Assembly: GCA_023375785.1 (NCBI GenBank) | Contig: SZWC01000524.1 | Location: 239,782 to 299,332, forward strand | Length of the DNA stretch: 59,551 nucleotides | Direction of reading: 5' to 3' | Source of the DNA: Penium margaritaceum | Lineage: Eukaryota; Streptophyta; Zygnematophyceae; Desmidiales; Peniaceae | Shown here: piece after piece, positions 40,719-50,400 of the stretch | Numbering within the stretch: the first letter of the stretch is position 1 | Layout: each line of letters begins with the position of its first letter | The notes under the pieces: generated by a model | The model's database searches: none | What the model saw: the letters and a program-made list of their open reading frames with translations, nothing else | What the model was told of the DNA's origin: nothing | Program-made: the position numbers and the translations under genes

Positions 40719-40802
40719 AGCAGTGTAGCGCAATGGATAGCACGTTGGACTTAGGGACAACAGTTCCTGCGTTTGAGCCTTGGTTTGCGCATGAGGTTTT
40801 TT
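40719..40802 (+). ncRNA. tRNA-Arg-like Pol III unit inside the 5' LTR
   Basis: The segment reads like the first half of a tRNA-Arg: TAGCGCAATGGATAGCACG has the A box (40726-40736), followed by TTGGACTT. The B box GCGTTTGAGCC is at 40769-40779, and a T6 run, the usual Pol III stop, is at 40797-40802. The T stem does not pair well, so it is a tRNA-derived sequence rather than a working tRNA. Here the B box has GTTTGA; the solo LTR has GTTCGA. Confidence 0.55.
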
Positions 40803-41050
40803 GACCTTCCTGCACAGGGGGAAGTTTCTTACACAATTCTCCATGCATGAGGAGAGTGCGCCACTTGGCGGTCAGTGGATGCGCCAATTGGCGGACTGGT
40901 GAGATGGTGTGGAAAGACCACCCCAAAAGAGCCACTACCCACACACCTTAGAAGCCAGGCCTAGGACTATATGTACCAGGCTCATTCCTCATTCCAATCA
41001 CACGATCTGGCCTTAGATGCTCCTCAGAGAGCCGTCCAACAAAGGAACAA

Positions 41051-41057
41051 TATAAAG
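41051..41057 (+). promoter_or_regulatory. TATA box of the 5' LTR
   Basis: TATAAAG lies about 240 bp before the LTR end, the usual place for a Pol II start that yields genomic retrotransposon RNA. The solo LTR keeps the same box at 46684-46690. Confidence 0.6.
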
Positions 41058-41289
41058 AGGACACTGGTTGGTCTAAGCCCCAGGAGTTAGTCTCTGAATA
41101 GCACCTCGCATGAAAGTGACTTAGTGTTAAGTGGACACAGTTGCTAGCAAGTGATGGCCTATGAATTGCTCAGTGTGGAACCGTGATCCTGAGGGTGATA
41201 TCTTCTCCTAGCTGAAATGCTAGGAGCGGACGGCAGGTGCTATTGTGTCGGCCCTGTTTTCTAGTCCGTTTGCCTCATGCTGGTTGACA

Positions 41290-41681
41290 AAGGGTTATAG
41301 GCCCACACTGACCAGCTGTAAGGCACGCTTTGTTCAACTCTGGTACGCTCTCTCTAGGTGCGCACACCGTCTCCATCAGCTCTATCAGCTCCATCAGCCT
41401 CATCAGGTCCAACGGCTGGGTCTGCACTCAAAACACAGGGACCAAGGACAAGCTCTGCCCTTGGAGGCACGACCCTTGTGTCCCAACCAGGACAAGATCT
41501 GCCCTTGGAGGCAAGACCCTGGGTGTGTTGGTGTAGATATCTTCTCTGTCTGCAGGTGAGCATCGGCCAGAGGGGAAAGCAACAGATCTGCATCCTAAAA
41601 CCGGTAGCACACATCAGCTAACATCAGTCTACGTCAGCCTTGAGGCAGCAAAGAAGCGGGAAGTGGATAAGGGCAAAAAAA
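41290..41681 (+). other. Untranslated leader of copia family 1
   Basis: About 390 bp lie between the LTR and the first gag ATG. It includes a short repeat with unit like CATCAGCTC (about 41375-41407) and two 31-bp direct repeats containing TCTGCCCTTGGAGGCA, at 41446-41476 and 41490-41520. No clear tRNA primer-binding site is seen; the sequence at 41292-41304 has only a weak likeness to the initiator-Met site. Confidence 0.6.
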
Positions 41682-43796
41682 ATGGTTGACCCATCAGGAG
41701 GAGTGGAGGCTGCCGCAGGGCAGTCCTCAAACTCAACAGTGGCTACCACAGGGCAGACCACTGGAGCAACTGTGAGTGCTACGTCACTGCCAGAAGGTCT
41801 TGGACCCTTGGGAGGAATCCCCATTTTCGAGGGGATTGACTTCCCCCTTTGGAGATGGCAGTTCGATTTGGCAATGAAAGTGCGCGGCTTCAACAATCTA
41901 CTGAAGGGAGAGGAGCAGGTTCCCGCAGAGGGCACACCCGAGCATGAGGCATGGATGGATCGAAATGATATTGTCATGTCATTCCTCAGCAACGCGATAG
42001 CCAAAAAGTATGTTCCCATCATTGCGGGGTTCACACTGGCTTCGGATGCTTTCGACAAGCTCAAACGTGTGCACCAATCCACCTCCCTCGCGAACAGATT
42101 GTTCATCCTACAACGGCTGATCAGCATGCGGGTGAATGAGGGAGAGTCTATCCCTGATTTCTTACAGGAGTTTGAAGGACTGCTTGGCGAGGCTCGCCAA
42201 ATGGGCTGCAACCTTGATGAAAAGATGCAGGCCATGATCCTCCTCATAGCGCTACCGGAGAGCTGGAGTCCAATGATCACCATCATGGGTGGTTGGAAGG
42301 AGGACGACCTGATGTACACGGCAGTGTTCGAGTACGTACGAAACGAGGCCACACGTTGCAGTGGCAATGAGGCTAACTTCTCAGCCTATGCCGCACGCTA
42401 CGATGGCCGCAGGAGCAAATGGTCGGCCTCTGGTCAGAACGGCGGCAGCGGAAGCGGTGGTGGCGGATGCAACAATGGTGGCAAGGCTCCCAAGCGACAG
42501 GGCAACTACCACAATTGTGGCAAACCCGGGCACTGTGCAAGAGAGTGCAGATCACCAAAGAAGGAAAATGGCGGGAGCAGTGGGAACAAAGGCAGTAAAA
42601 AGGGTGGCAAAGAGGCCACCAACATGATGGCTCAGAGCACACCTCCAGCAAAGGGAGCGGCTCTGCTCAGGCCAGGAGCCTTCGGGCTGGACTCCGGCAC
42701 CGACCATCACTCTAGCAATGACCAGGCTGGATTTGTATCCATCGGCTCCACTGAGCGGTGTTTCAGATGCCCAAACGGCAGCACTGTGAACACAAAGGAT
42801 GTGAGAGACAAGGTGGTGAGCATCAGCCTGGACGGTGAGGAGAAGGATTTGCGGCTTCGTGACATGGTCTACATGCCCTCGTTTGCGGCAAACCTCCTGT
42901 CCGTTTCAAAAATCACGGACAACGACATGACGGTGGTGTTCACGCAGAAGAAGGCAGTCATCATCAAGAACGAGGACATCAAGGTCCTCTTCACCAGCAA
43001 AGACCTCGTTTCTCAGGTTCCACGAGTCGACAGGCTCTACGTATTGCAGACAATCACGGCAGAGAGCTCAAAAGATGAGGGTCCTGCAGGTGCGGCAGAG
43101 GCAATGATCTCGGCACCAACGCAGGAAAACACACCAATGGATACTCAAAAGGTACCCCCTGTCGTAAAGGACGAAGACGCTGGGCTGTGGTATAGACGCT
43201 TTGGGCACATTGCAAACAGCACGCTGCAAGTCATGCAGCAACAGCAGCTGGTCCGTGGCATGGAGGGGTGCACGAAGGATGCGACTGGGTGTGGCAACCT
43301 GTGTGAACCTTGCCTCCAAGGCAAGACCAAGCGAAAGCGCTTTGAGCGCAACGGTCGCCGCGCAGAAGCAGCCCTTTACCTGATTCACACCGATGTGTGC
43401 GGACCCTTTTGCACGGTGTCGAATAGTGGTAGTAAGTATTTCCTCACCTTCATCGACGACCACAGCCGCAAGGTTTGGATCTACTTCCTCAAAACCAAAG
43501 GAGAGCTCAGAGAGAAGTTTCTGGAGTTTGTCGCCATGGTGGAGCGGCAGACTGGAAAGAAGGTCAAAGCACTGCGAAGCGACAACAGCAGAGAGTATGA
43601 AGCATGCAAGAGCTGGTTGCGGCAACACGGGATCAACCACCAGCCTACAACGCCCTACACACTGCAAAGCAATGGTGTGGCCGAGCGGATGAACCAGACC
43701 ATCCTCGGCATGGTGCGTAGCATGCTCTTTGATGCAAAACTCCCACGCGCTTCAGGGCAGAAGCTGCAAGAACGGCATGCTACCTTATCAACCTGA
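41682..43796 (+). CDS. Copia gag-protease-integrase ORF (704 codons, decayed)
   Basis: This open frame is the front two thirds of a copia polyprotein. Start: the ATG at 41682 follows an A-rich tract and precedes the gag homology; an upstream TTG in frame is less likely. Domains: gag of the UBN2 type (about residues 40-225, with PIFEGIDFPLWRWQF); zinc knuckle near residue 275 (NCGKPGHCAREC, first Cys replaced by Tyr); aspartic protease (LDSGT, Asp near 337); pre-integrase zinc region (LWYRRFGH, near 504, first His replaced by Tyr; CEPCLQGK follows); integrase with Asp 571 (HTDVCGPF), Asp 634 (RSDNSREYE) and Glu 668 (GVAERMNQ). The last two are 33 residues apart, slightly under the usual 35. 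A one-base loss near 43746 throws the frame out, so the last dozen residues are not native. Confidence 0.88.
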   Translation: MVDPSGGVEAAAGQSSNSTVATTGQTTGATVSATSLPEGLGPLGGIPIFEGIDFPLWRWQFDLAMKVRGFNNLLKGEEQVPAEGTPEHEAWMDRNDIVMSFLSNAIAKKYVPIIAGFTLASDAFDKLKRVHQSTSLANRLFILQRLISMRVNEGESIPDFLQEFEGLLGEARQMGCNLDEKMQAMILLIALPESWSPMITIMGGWKEDDLMYTAVFEYVRNEATRCSGNEANFSAYAARYDGRRSKWSASGQNGGSGSGGGGCNNGGKAPKRQGNYHNCGKPGHCARECRSPKKENGGSSGNKGSKKGGKEATNMMAQSTPPAKGAALLRPGAFGLDSGTDHHSSNDQAGFVSIGSTERCFRCPNGSTVNTKDVRDKVVSISLDGEEKDLRLRDMVYMPSFAANLLSVSKITDNDMTVVFTQKKAVIIKNEDIKVLFTSKDLVSQVPRVDRLYVLQTITAESSKDEGPAGAAEAMISAPTQENTPMDTQKVPPVVKDEDAGLWYRRFGHIANSTLQVMQQQQLVRGMEGCTKDATGCGNLCEPCLQGKTKRKRFERNGRRAEAALYLIHTDVCGPFCTVSNSGSKYFLTFIDDHSRKVWIYFLKTKGELREKFLEFVAMVERQTGKKVKALRSDNSREYEACKSWLRQHGINHQPTTPYTLQSNGVAERMNQTILGMVRSMLFDAKLPRASGQKLQERHATLST

Positions 43797-45375
43797 CTCC
43801 TGCGGCTGCTCTGGGAAGGCGTGGCAAGAAAAAGGGCAAGAAGCAGATGACGCCACAACAGGTGTGGTCAGGGAAGAAGCCGGACGCCTCACACCTGTGA
43901 GTTTTTGGCTGCAACGCATGGGCAAAGGTCCAAACGGGAGAGGGTGGCAGGAAGCTCGATGCAAGAGCGCAGAAGTGCGTGATGGTGGCCTACGAGACGG
44001 CCCACAAGACCTACCATCTGTGGGATCTGACAGCAAGAAGGCTTATCACCAGCCGGGACGTGACTTTTGATGAGAGGACACTAGGCAACGGAGAGCCGAT
44101 TGATGCCACGCAAGCTCCAAAACAGGGAGAGTGGTTGGTGCTGCTGGAGTCAGGGGATCAAGCTCCTGAAAACTGGCAAGTGGTGCCAGTACGGCAGGCC
44201 ACTGAGAAGAGTGGTGTGGCAGGGAGAGCGGTTGCGTAGGCTGACGCAGCGGCGGGCTTCGACACAGAGTCGGAGACGTCCGAGGCCTCTGAGACTAGCT
44301 CGGAGGCCAGTGGCTCTTCACAAGAGGAAGATTTAACTTCAGGGCAGCCTGCACCACAGGAGCAGCAGTAGAGCAGAGATGAAGCACCAGCAATGCCGCG
44401 CCGTGGCACGCGGCAAAGAAAACAAACTCCACAGTATGACGCTGACACCGGAGGCTGGACTGGACTGAGCTGGTCCTCTTTGGCTCAGGGAGAGCCGCTA
44501 ACTCTGGCAGAGACGCTGACAAGGCCCGATGCAGTGGACAGCAAGCTCGCGTCCATCGAAGAGAATGGTACATGGGTGCTGGTGGACAGACCCGCTAACG
44601 CTCATGTGGTGGGCTCAAAGTGGGTGCTTAGGCTGAAGCGGATGCAGGACAACAGCATTGAAAAGTACAAGGCAATGGTCATGGTGAAGGGATTCTCTCA
44701 GCGTGAAGGGTCGGAGTATGATGAGACCTTTGCACCGGTCGTCACGTTTTCCTCCATCAGGTCCCTGCTGGCGGTCGCTGCTGCCAAAGACCTGGAGATC
44801 CATTAGATGGACGTAAAAACAGCTTTCCTTTACGGGAAGTTAGACAAAGAGGTGCTCATGGAAGTGCCGGAGGGGGTGGATGCACCCGCAGGAAAGGCGT
44901 GTCGGCTGGTGAAGGCGTTGTACGGGCTGAAAGAGGCCCCTTGGATCTGGTACAAGGAGATAAACAGGTTCATGGCTGAGGTCTCCTTTGTGCACTACAA
45001 GAATGATCCCAGTGTCTATGTGCGGGAGGACGGGCGTGGCTTGCTTCTTCTGGAATTCTATGTGGACAATCTCATCATGTGTTCTTCCTCGCATGAGGCC
45101 CTTGTGGGCCTGAAGGAGCAGTTGAGCAGCTGGTTCAAGATGAAGGACATGGGTCCTCTCAAGTACTACCTCGGGATCGCTGACCACCGCAACCGCAAAG
45201 CAGGCACTAGCGAACTCAACCAGACCAAGTACATCATGGACGTCTTGAAGTGCTACAACATGGAGGATTGCAAACCCATCAGCTCCCCAATGGCCTCCCA
45301 GTGCAAGCTCTCCTCTTCCATGACCCCAAGCAACGAGGCGGAGCGGCGGGAAACACTCCTCTTCCATCACTCGCT
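43747..45375 (+). pseudogene. Copia integrase end and reverse transcriptase, broken
   Basis: The polyprotein continues in another frame after about 43746 and then holds that frame to the truncation. It is cut by TGA at 43898-43900 and TAG at 44237-44239, 44369-44371 and 44804-44806. Integrase C-terminal parts (CYLINLTPAAAL, KTYHLWDLTARR) come first, then an acidic linker rich in Ser, Glu and Thr, then RT: GSKWVLRLKRM, GFSQREGSEYDETFAPVVTF, MDVKTAFLYG, ALYGLKEAPWIWYKEI, FYVDNLIMCSS and YYLGIADHR. The catalytic YVDD box reads YVDN, with Asn at 45068-45070, so a catalytic aspartate is gone. Coding ends near EAERRE, just before the region that starts the minus-strand fragment at 30652. RNase H is absent. 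Confidence 0.88.
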
Positions 45376-46235
45376 ACCAACTAGAAACCGCAAAGACCTT
45401 CAATAAGTAGTGAAATGGCGTGGTAACAATGTAAACTGAGAAACCAAAGTAGGAATATGTCACTAACCATGACCAAACGAATTTCACAGTGTGTGGTCAA
45501 CGTTGAAAACTCATAACATGAGTCACAACTGGTCAGAGGGGGAAACAATGGGTTGGGAACACTAGTTATCAACTTGCAAGTACGAAGACCTTCAACAAGT
45601 AGTGGCCCGGTATGGCTAGCGTGCACAGTGACCAACCAAATGATGCATACGTCACTGAGTATGACCGAAGAAGTCCACTATGTGTGGTCAACATTGACAA
45701 CTCATAACACAAGTCACAAATTGTCAGAGGGAGAGACAATAGTTTGGGAACCCTATGCATGGACTAGAAAGGATAAAGAACTTCAATACGTAGTGGCACG
45801 GTGTGGCTACTATGCACACCAAAAAACCAAACTAGGCATCTTTCACTGACCATGACCAAAGAATTTCAATATGGGTGGTCAACGTTCACCAACCATAACA
45901 CGAGTCACAAACGGTCAGAGGGGGGAAACAATGGTCCCGGAATATCAGTTCTCAACTAGTAAGTACGACGACCTTCAATCAGTACTAGCACGGTGTGGCT
46001 ACCATGCACAATGACCGACCAAAGTAGGCATATGTACTGCCTTTGACCAAAGAAATCCACTGTGTGTGGCCAATGTTGACAACTCATAACACGAGTCACA
46101 AATGGTCAGAGGGGGAAACAATGGTTTGCGAACACCAGGTATCAACTAGCAAGCACAATCACCTTCAATGAGTTGTGGCACGGTGTGGATACCATGTACG
46201 ATGACCAGCCAAAGTATGCATATGTCACTTACCAT
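45376..46235 (+). repeat. Satellite array block 4
   Basis: Four and a half monomers run F (from its GACTAGAAA-like region), A, B, C, D, stopping at ACCAT before the solo LTR. The order and register match the monomers just upstream of the 5' LTR (about 39743-40602). Both share the B header variant CACAAATTGTCAGAGGGAGA. Confidence 0.92.
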
Positions 46236-46922
46236 TGTTGTTTATGCCCCTTTGGCCACTGCTATAGCTTAGCGGACAGGTTGGGCATGCACTGCTCCCT
46301 TGGAGTAAGTCCCCCATACCTGCTTTGTGGTGCAAGTCCAAACGTGACACCAGTAGTGTAGCGCAATGGATAGCACGTTGGACTTAGGGACAACAGTTCC
46401 TGCGTTCGAGCCTTGGTGTGCACAGGAGGTTTTTTGACCTTCCTGTACAGGGGGAAGTTTCTTACACATTTCTCCATGCATGAGGAGAGTGCGCCACTTG
46501 GCGGTCATTGGATGCCCCAATTGGCGGACTGGTGAGGTGGTGTGGAGTAACCACCCCAAAAGTGCCACTACCCACACACCTTAGAAGCCAGGCCTAGGAC
46601 TATATGTATCAGGCTCTTTCCTCATTCTAATGACACAATCTGGCCTTTTATGCTCCTCACAGAGCCGTCCAACTAATGAAAAGTATAAAGAAGACACTGG
46701 TTGGTCTAAGCCCCAGGAGTTAGTCCATGACTAGCAACTCGCGCGAAAGTGACCAAGTGTTAAGTGGACACACTTGCTGGCAAGTGATTGCCTAGGAACT
46801 GCTAAGTGTGGAACCGTGATCCTGAGGGTAATATCTTCTCATAGCTGAAATTATAGGAGCAAACGGCAGGTGCTATTGTGTCGGCCTTGTTTTCTAGTCC
46901 GTTCGCCTCAGGCCGGTTGACA
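46236..46922 (+). mobile_element. Solo LTR of copia family 1 with 5-bp target duplication
   Basis: This 687-bp TG...CA sequence is collinear with the 5' LTR at 40603. ACCAT (46231-46235) and ACCAT (46923-46927) flank it, and the D monomer continues across it (TATGTCACTT then GCCCCAAGAATGTCACC), so nothing of the internal region remains. It keeps the TATA box (46684-46690) and the tRNA-like unit. Solo LTRs arise by recombination between an element's two LTRs. Confidence 0.9.
46352..46435 (+). ncRNA. tRNA-Arg-like Pol III unit inside the solo LTR
   Basis: A box TAGCGCAATGG is at 46359-46369, B box GCGTTCGAGCC at 46402-46412 with the canonical GTTCGA core, and a T6 run at 46430-46435. This is the better preserved of the two copies and has all parts of a Pol III unit. 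No conventional cloverleaf with a sound T stem could be drawn by eye. Confidence 0.55.
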
Positions 46923-47109
46923 ACCATGCCCCAAGAATGTCACCTTGTGTGGTAAACTTTGACAACTCATAACACAAGTCACAAATGGTCAGAGTGGAAG
47001 ATAATGGTTTATGAATACTAGTTATCGACTAGCAAGTACAAATACCTTTAATATGTAGTTGCACAGTGTGGCTACAATGCACAGTGACCAACCAAAGAAT
47101 GCATATGTC

Positions 47110-47491
47110 ACTAACCATGACCAAAAAAGTTCACTTCATGTGCTCAATGTTGACAACTCACAACACGAGTCACAGATAGTGAGAGAGGGTAACAATGGTT
47201 TGGGAAGACTAGCTATCAACTAGAGAGCACAAAGACCTTCAATACGTAGTGACACGGCGTGGTAACCATGTACAGTGACAAAGCAAAGTATGCATACGTC
47301 ACTAACCATGACCAAAAAAGTTCACTTCATGTGCTCAATGTTGACAACTCACAACACGAGTCACAGATAGTGAGAGAGGGTAACAATGGTTTGGGAAGAC
47401 TAGCTATCAACTAGAGAGCACAAAGACCTTCAATACGTAGTGACACGGCGTGGTAACCATGTACAGTGACAAAGCAAAGTATGCATACGTC
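47110..47491 (+). repeat. Perfect 191-bp tandem duplication (E end plus F)
   Basis: Two copies offset by 191 bp share every visible base, including private variants ACCAAAAAAGTTCAC, GTGCTCAATGTTGAC and GACAAAGCAAAGTATGC. The duplication runs from late E through F and so adds one monomer without changing register. Confidence 0.87.
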
Positions 47492-50400
47492 ACTAACCAT
47501 GACCAAAAGAATATCACAGTGTGTGGTCAACGTTGAGAACTCATAATACGAGTCACAAATGGTCAGAGGGGAAACAATGGGTTGGGAACACTAGTTATCA
47601 AATAGCAAGTACAAAGACCTTCAACAAGCAGTGGCACAGTGTGGCTAGCGTGCACAGTGACTAACCAAAGGATGCATACGTCACTAACTATGACCGAAGA
47701 AGTCCACTATGTGTGGTCAGCATTGACAACTCACAACACGAGTAACAGATAGTCAGAGGGAGAGACAATGGTTTGCCAACCCTATGCATGGTCAAGAAAG
47801 GACAGAGGACTTCAATACGTAGTGGCACAGTGTGGGTTACTATGCACACCAAACAACCAAACTAGGTGTATGTCACTGACCATGAGCAAAGAATTTCAAT
47901 ATGGGTGGTCAACGTTCACCAACCATAACACGAGTCACAAACAGTCAGAGGGGGAAAAATGGTCTGGGAATATCAGTTCTCAACTAGCAAGTACGATGAC
48001 CTGCAATCAGTAGTAGTACGGTGTGGCTACCATGCACAATGACAGACCAAAGTAGGCATATGTTCTGCCTTTGACCAAATAAACCCGCTGTGTGTGGCCA
48101 ACGTTGACAACTCATAACACGAGTCACAAATGGTCAGAGGGGGAAACAATGGTTTGGGAACACCAGGTATCAACTAGCAAGCACAAGGACCTTTAATAAG
48201 TTGTGGCACGGTGTGCATACCATACACGATAACCAACCAAAGTAGGCGTATGTCACTAACCATGACCAAATAATGTCACTGAGTGTGGTAAACGTTGACA
48301 ACTCATAACACGAGTCACAAATGGTCAGAGTGGAAGACAATGGTTTGTGAATACTAGTTGTCGAGTAGCAAGTTACAAATACATTAAATATGTGGTGGCA
48401 CAGTGTGGCTACCATGCACAGTGACCAACCCAAGTATGCATATGTCACTGACCATGACAAATAAATTCCACCTCATGTTGTCAACATTGACAACTCTCAA
48501 CACGAGTCACAGATAGTCTGACGGGGTAACAATGGGTCGGGAACACTGGCTTTCAACTAGAAAGCACAAAGACCTTCAATACGTAGTGACAAAGCGTGGT
48601 AACCATGTTTAGTGACAAACCAAAGTATGCATATGTCACTAACCATGACCAAGCAAATTTCACAGTGTGTTGTCGACGTTGAAAACTCATAACATGAGTC
48701 ACAAATGGTCAGAGGGGGAAACAATGGGTTGGGAACACTATTTATCGACTAGAAAGTACACAGACCTTCAACAAGTAGTGGCACGGTGTGGGCAGCGTGC
48801 ACAGTGACCAACCAACGGATGCATACGTCACCGACTATGACCGAAGAAGTCCACTATGTGTGGTCAACATGGACAACTCATAACACGAGTCACAAATGGT
48901 CTGAGGGAGAGACAATGGTTTGGGAACCCTATGCATGGACTAGAAAGGACAAATAACTTCAATACGTAGTGGCACGGTGTGGCTACTATGCACATTAAAC
49001 AACAAAACTCGACATATCTCACTGACCATGCTCAAAGAATTTCAATATGGATGGTCAACGTTCACCAACCATAACAGGAGTCACAAACGATCAGAGGGGG
49101 AAACAATGGTCCGGGAATATCAGTTCTCAAGTAGCAAGTACGACGACCTTCAATCAGTACTAGCACGGTGTGGAAACCATGCACAATGACCGACCAAAGT
49201 AGGCATATGTACTGCCTTTGAACAAAGAAATCCGCTGTGTGTGGCCAACGTTGACAACTCATAACACGAGTCACAAATGGGCAGAGGGGGAAACAATGGT
49301 TTGGGAACACCAGGTATCAACTAGCAAGAACAATGACCTTCAATGAGCTGTGGCACGGTGTGGATACCATGCACGATGACCAGCCAAAGTATGCATGTCA
49401 CTGACCATGACCCAAGAATGTCACCATGTGTGGTAAACTTTGACAACTCATAACATGAGTCACAAATGGTCAGAGTGGGAGATAATGGTTTCTGAATACT
49501 AGTTATCAAGTAGCAAGAACAAATACCTTCAATATGTAGTTGCACAGTGTGGCTACAGTACACAGTGACCAACCAAAGTATGCATATGTCACTAACCATG
49601 ACCAAAGAACTTCACTTCATGTGGTCAATGTTGACAACTCACAACACGAGTCACAGATAGTGAGAAAGGGTAACAATGGTTTGGGAAGACAAGCTATCAA
49701 CTAGAGAGCACAAAGACCTTCAATACGTAGTGACACATCGTGGTAACCATGTACAGTGACAATGCAAAGTATGCATACGTCACTAACTATGACCAAAAGA
49801 ATTTCACAGTGTGTGGTCAACGTTGAAAGCTCATAACACGAGTCACAAATGGTCAGAGGGGGAAACAATGGGTTGGGAACACTAGTTATCAACTAGAAAG
49901 TACAAAGTTCTTCAACAAGCAGTGGCACGGTGTGGCTAGCTTGCACAGTGACCAACCAAAGGATGAATACGTCACTGACTATGACCAAAGAAGTCCACTA
50001 TGTGTGGTCAACATGGAAAACTCAGAACACGAGTCACGGATAGTCAGAGGGAGAGACAATGGTTTGGGAACCCCATGTATCGACTAGAAAGGACAAAGAA
50101 CTTCAATACGTAGTGGCACGGTGTGACTAATATGCACACCAAACAACCAAACTAGGCATATGTCAGTGACCATGACCAAAGAATTTCAGTATGGGTGGTC
50201 AACGTTCACCAACCATAACACGAGTCACAAACGGTCAAAGAGGGAAATAATGGTCTGGGAATATCAGTTCTCAACTAGCAAGTACAACGACCTTCAATCA
50301 GTAGTAGCACTGTGTGGCTACCATGCACAATGACCGACCAAAGTAGGCATATGTACTGCCTTTGACCCAAGAAATCCGTTGTGTGTGGTCAACATTGACA

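Larger units (their letters stand above)
40603..41289 (+). repeat. 5' LTR of copia family 1 (687 bp)
   Basis: It starts TGTTGTTTATGCCCC and ends GCTGGTTGACA, so it has TG...CA ends. It aligns along its whole length with 46236-46922; start, inner landmarks and end are all displaced by exactly 5,633 bp, so no net indel separates them. It contains a tRNA-like Pol III unit and a TATA box. The primer-binding site expected just after 41289 is not recognisable. Confidence 0.9.
40603..45375 (+). mobile_element. Ty1/copia retrotransposon (family 1), 5' LTR to RT, 3' end lost
   Basis: Order is 5' LTR, leader, gag, protease, integrase, reverse transcriptase. That integrase-before-RT order defines Ty1/copia. 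The insertion is in a type D monomer after TATGTCACTG, with AGCAT (40598-40602) as the 5' copy of the target duplication. The element stops near 45375, where RT coding passes into a type F monomer at ACCAACTAGAAA. RNase H, polypurine tract and 3' LTR are absent. A solo LTR of the same family lies 860 bp downstream at the same position within a D monomer. It cannot move by itself: the pol frame is broken and there is no 3' LTR. Confidence 0.9.

Noticed and set aside
41290..41310. A primer-binding site for initiator Met tRNA
   Set aside because: Only about half the bases agree, and the position is not exactly after the LTR end.
30650..45375. An inversion splitting one copia element into the two fragments
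   Set aside because: The satellite keeps the same orientation on both sides of both points, and the two LTRs are unrelated in sequence and length.
40603..46922. One complete copia element with satellite inserted before its 3' LTR
   Set aside because: The right LTR has its own perfect 5-bp target duplication and a D monomer continuous across it, so it is a solo LTR with its own flanks.
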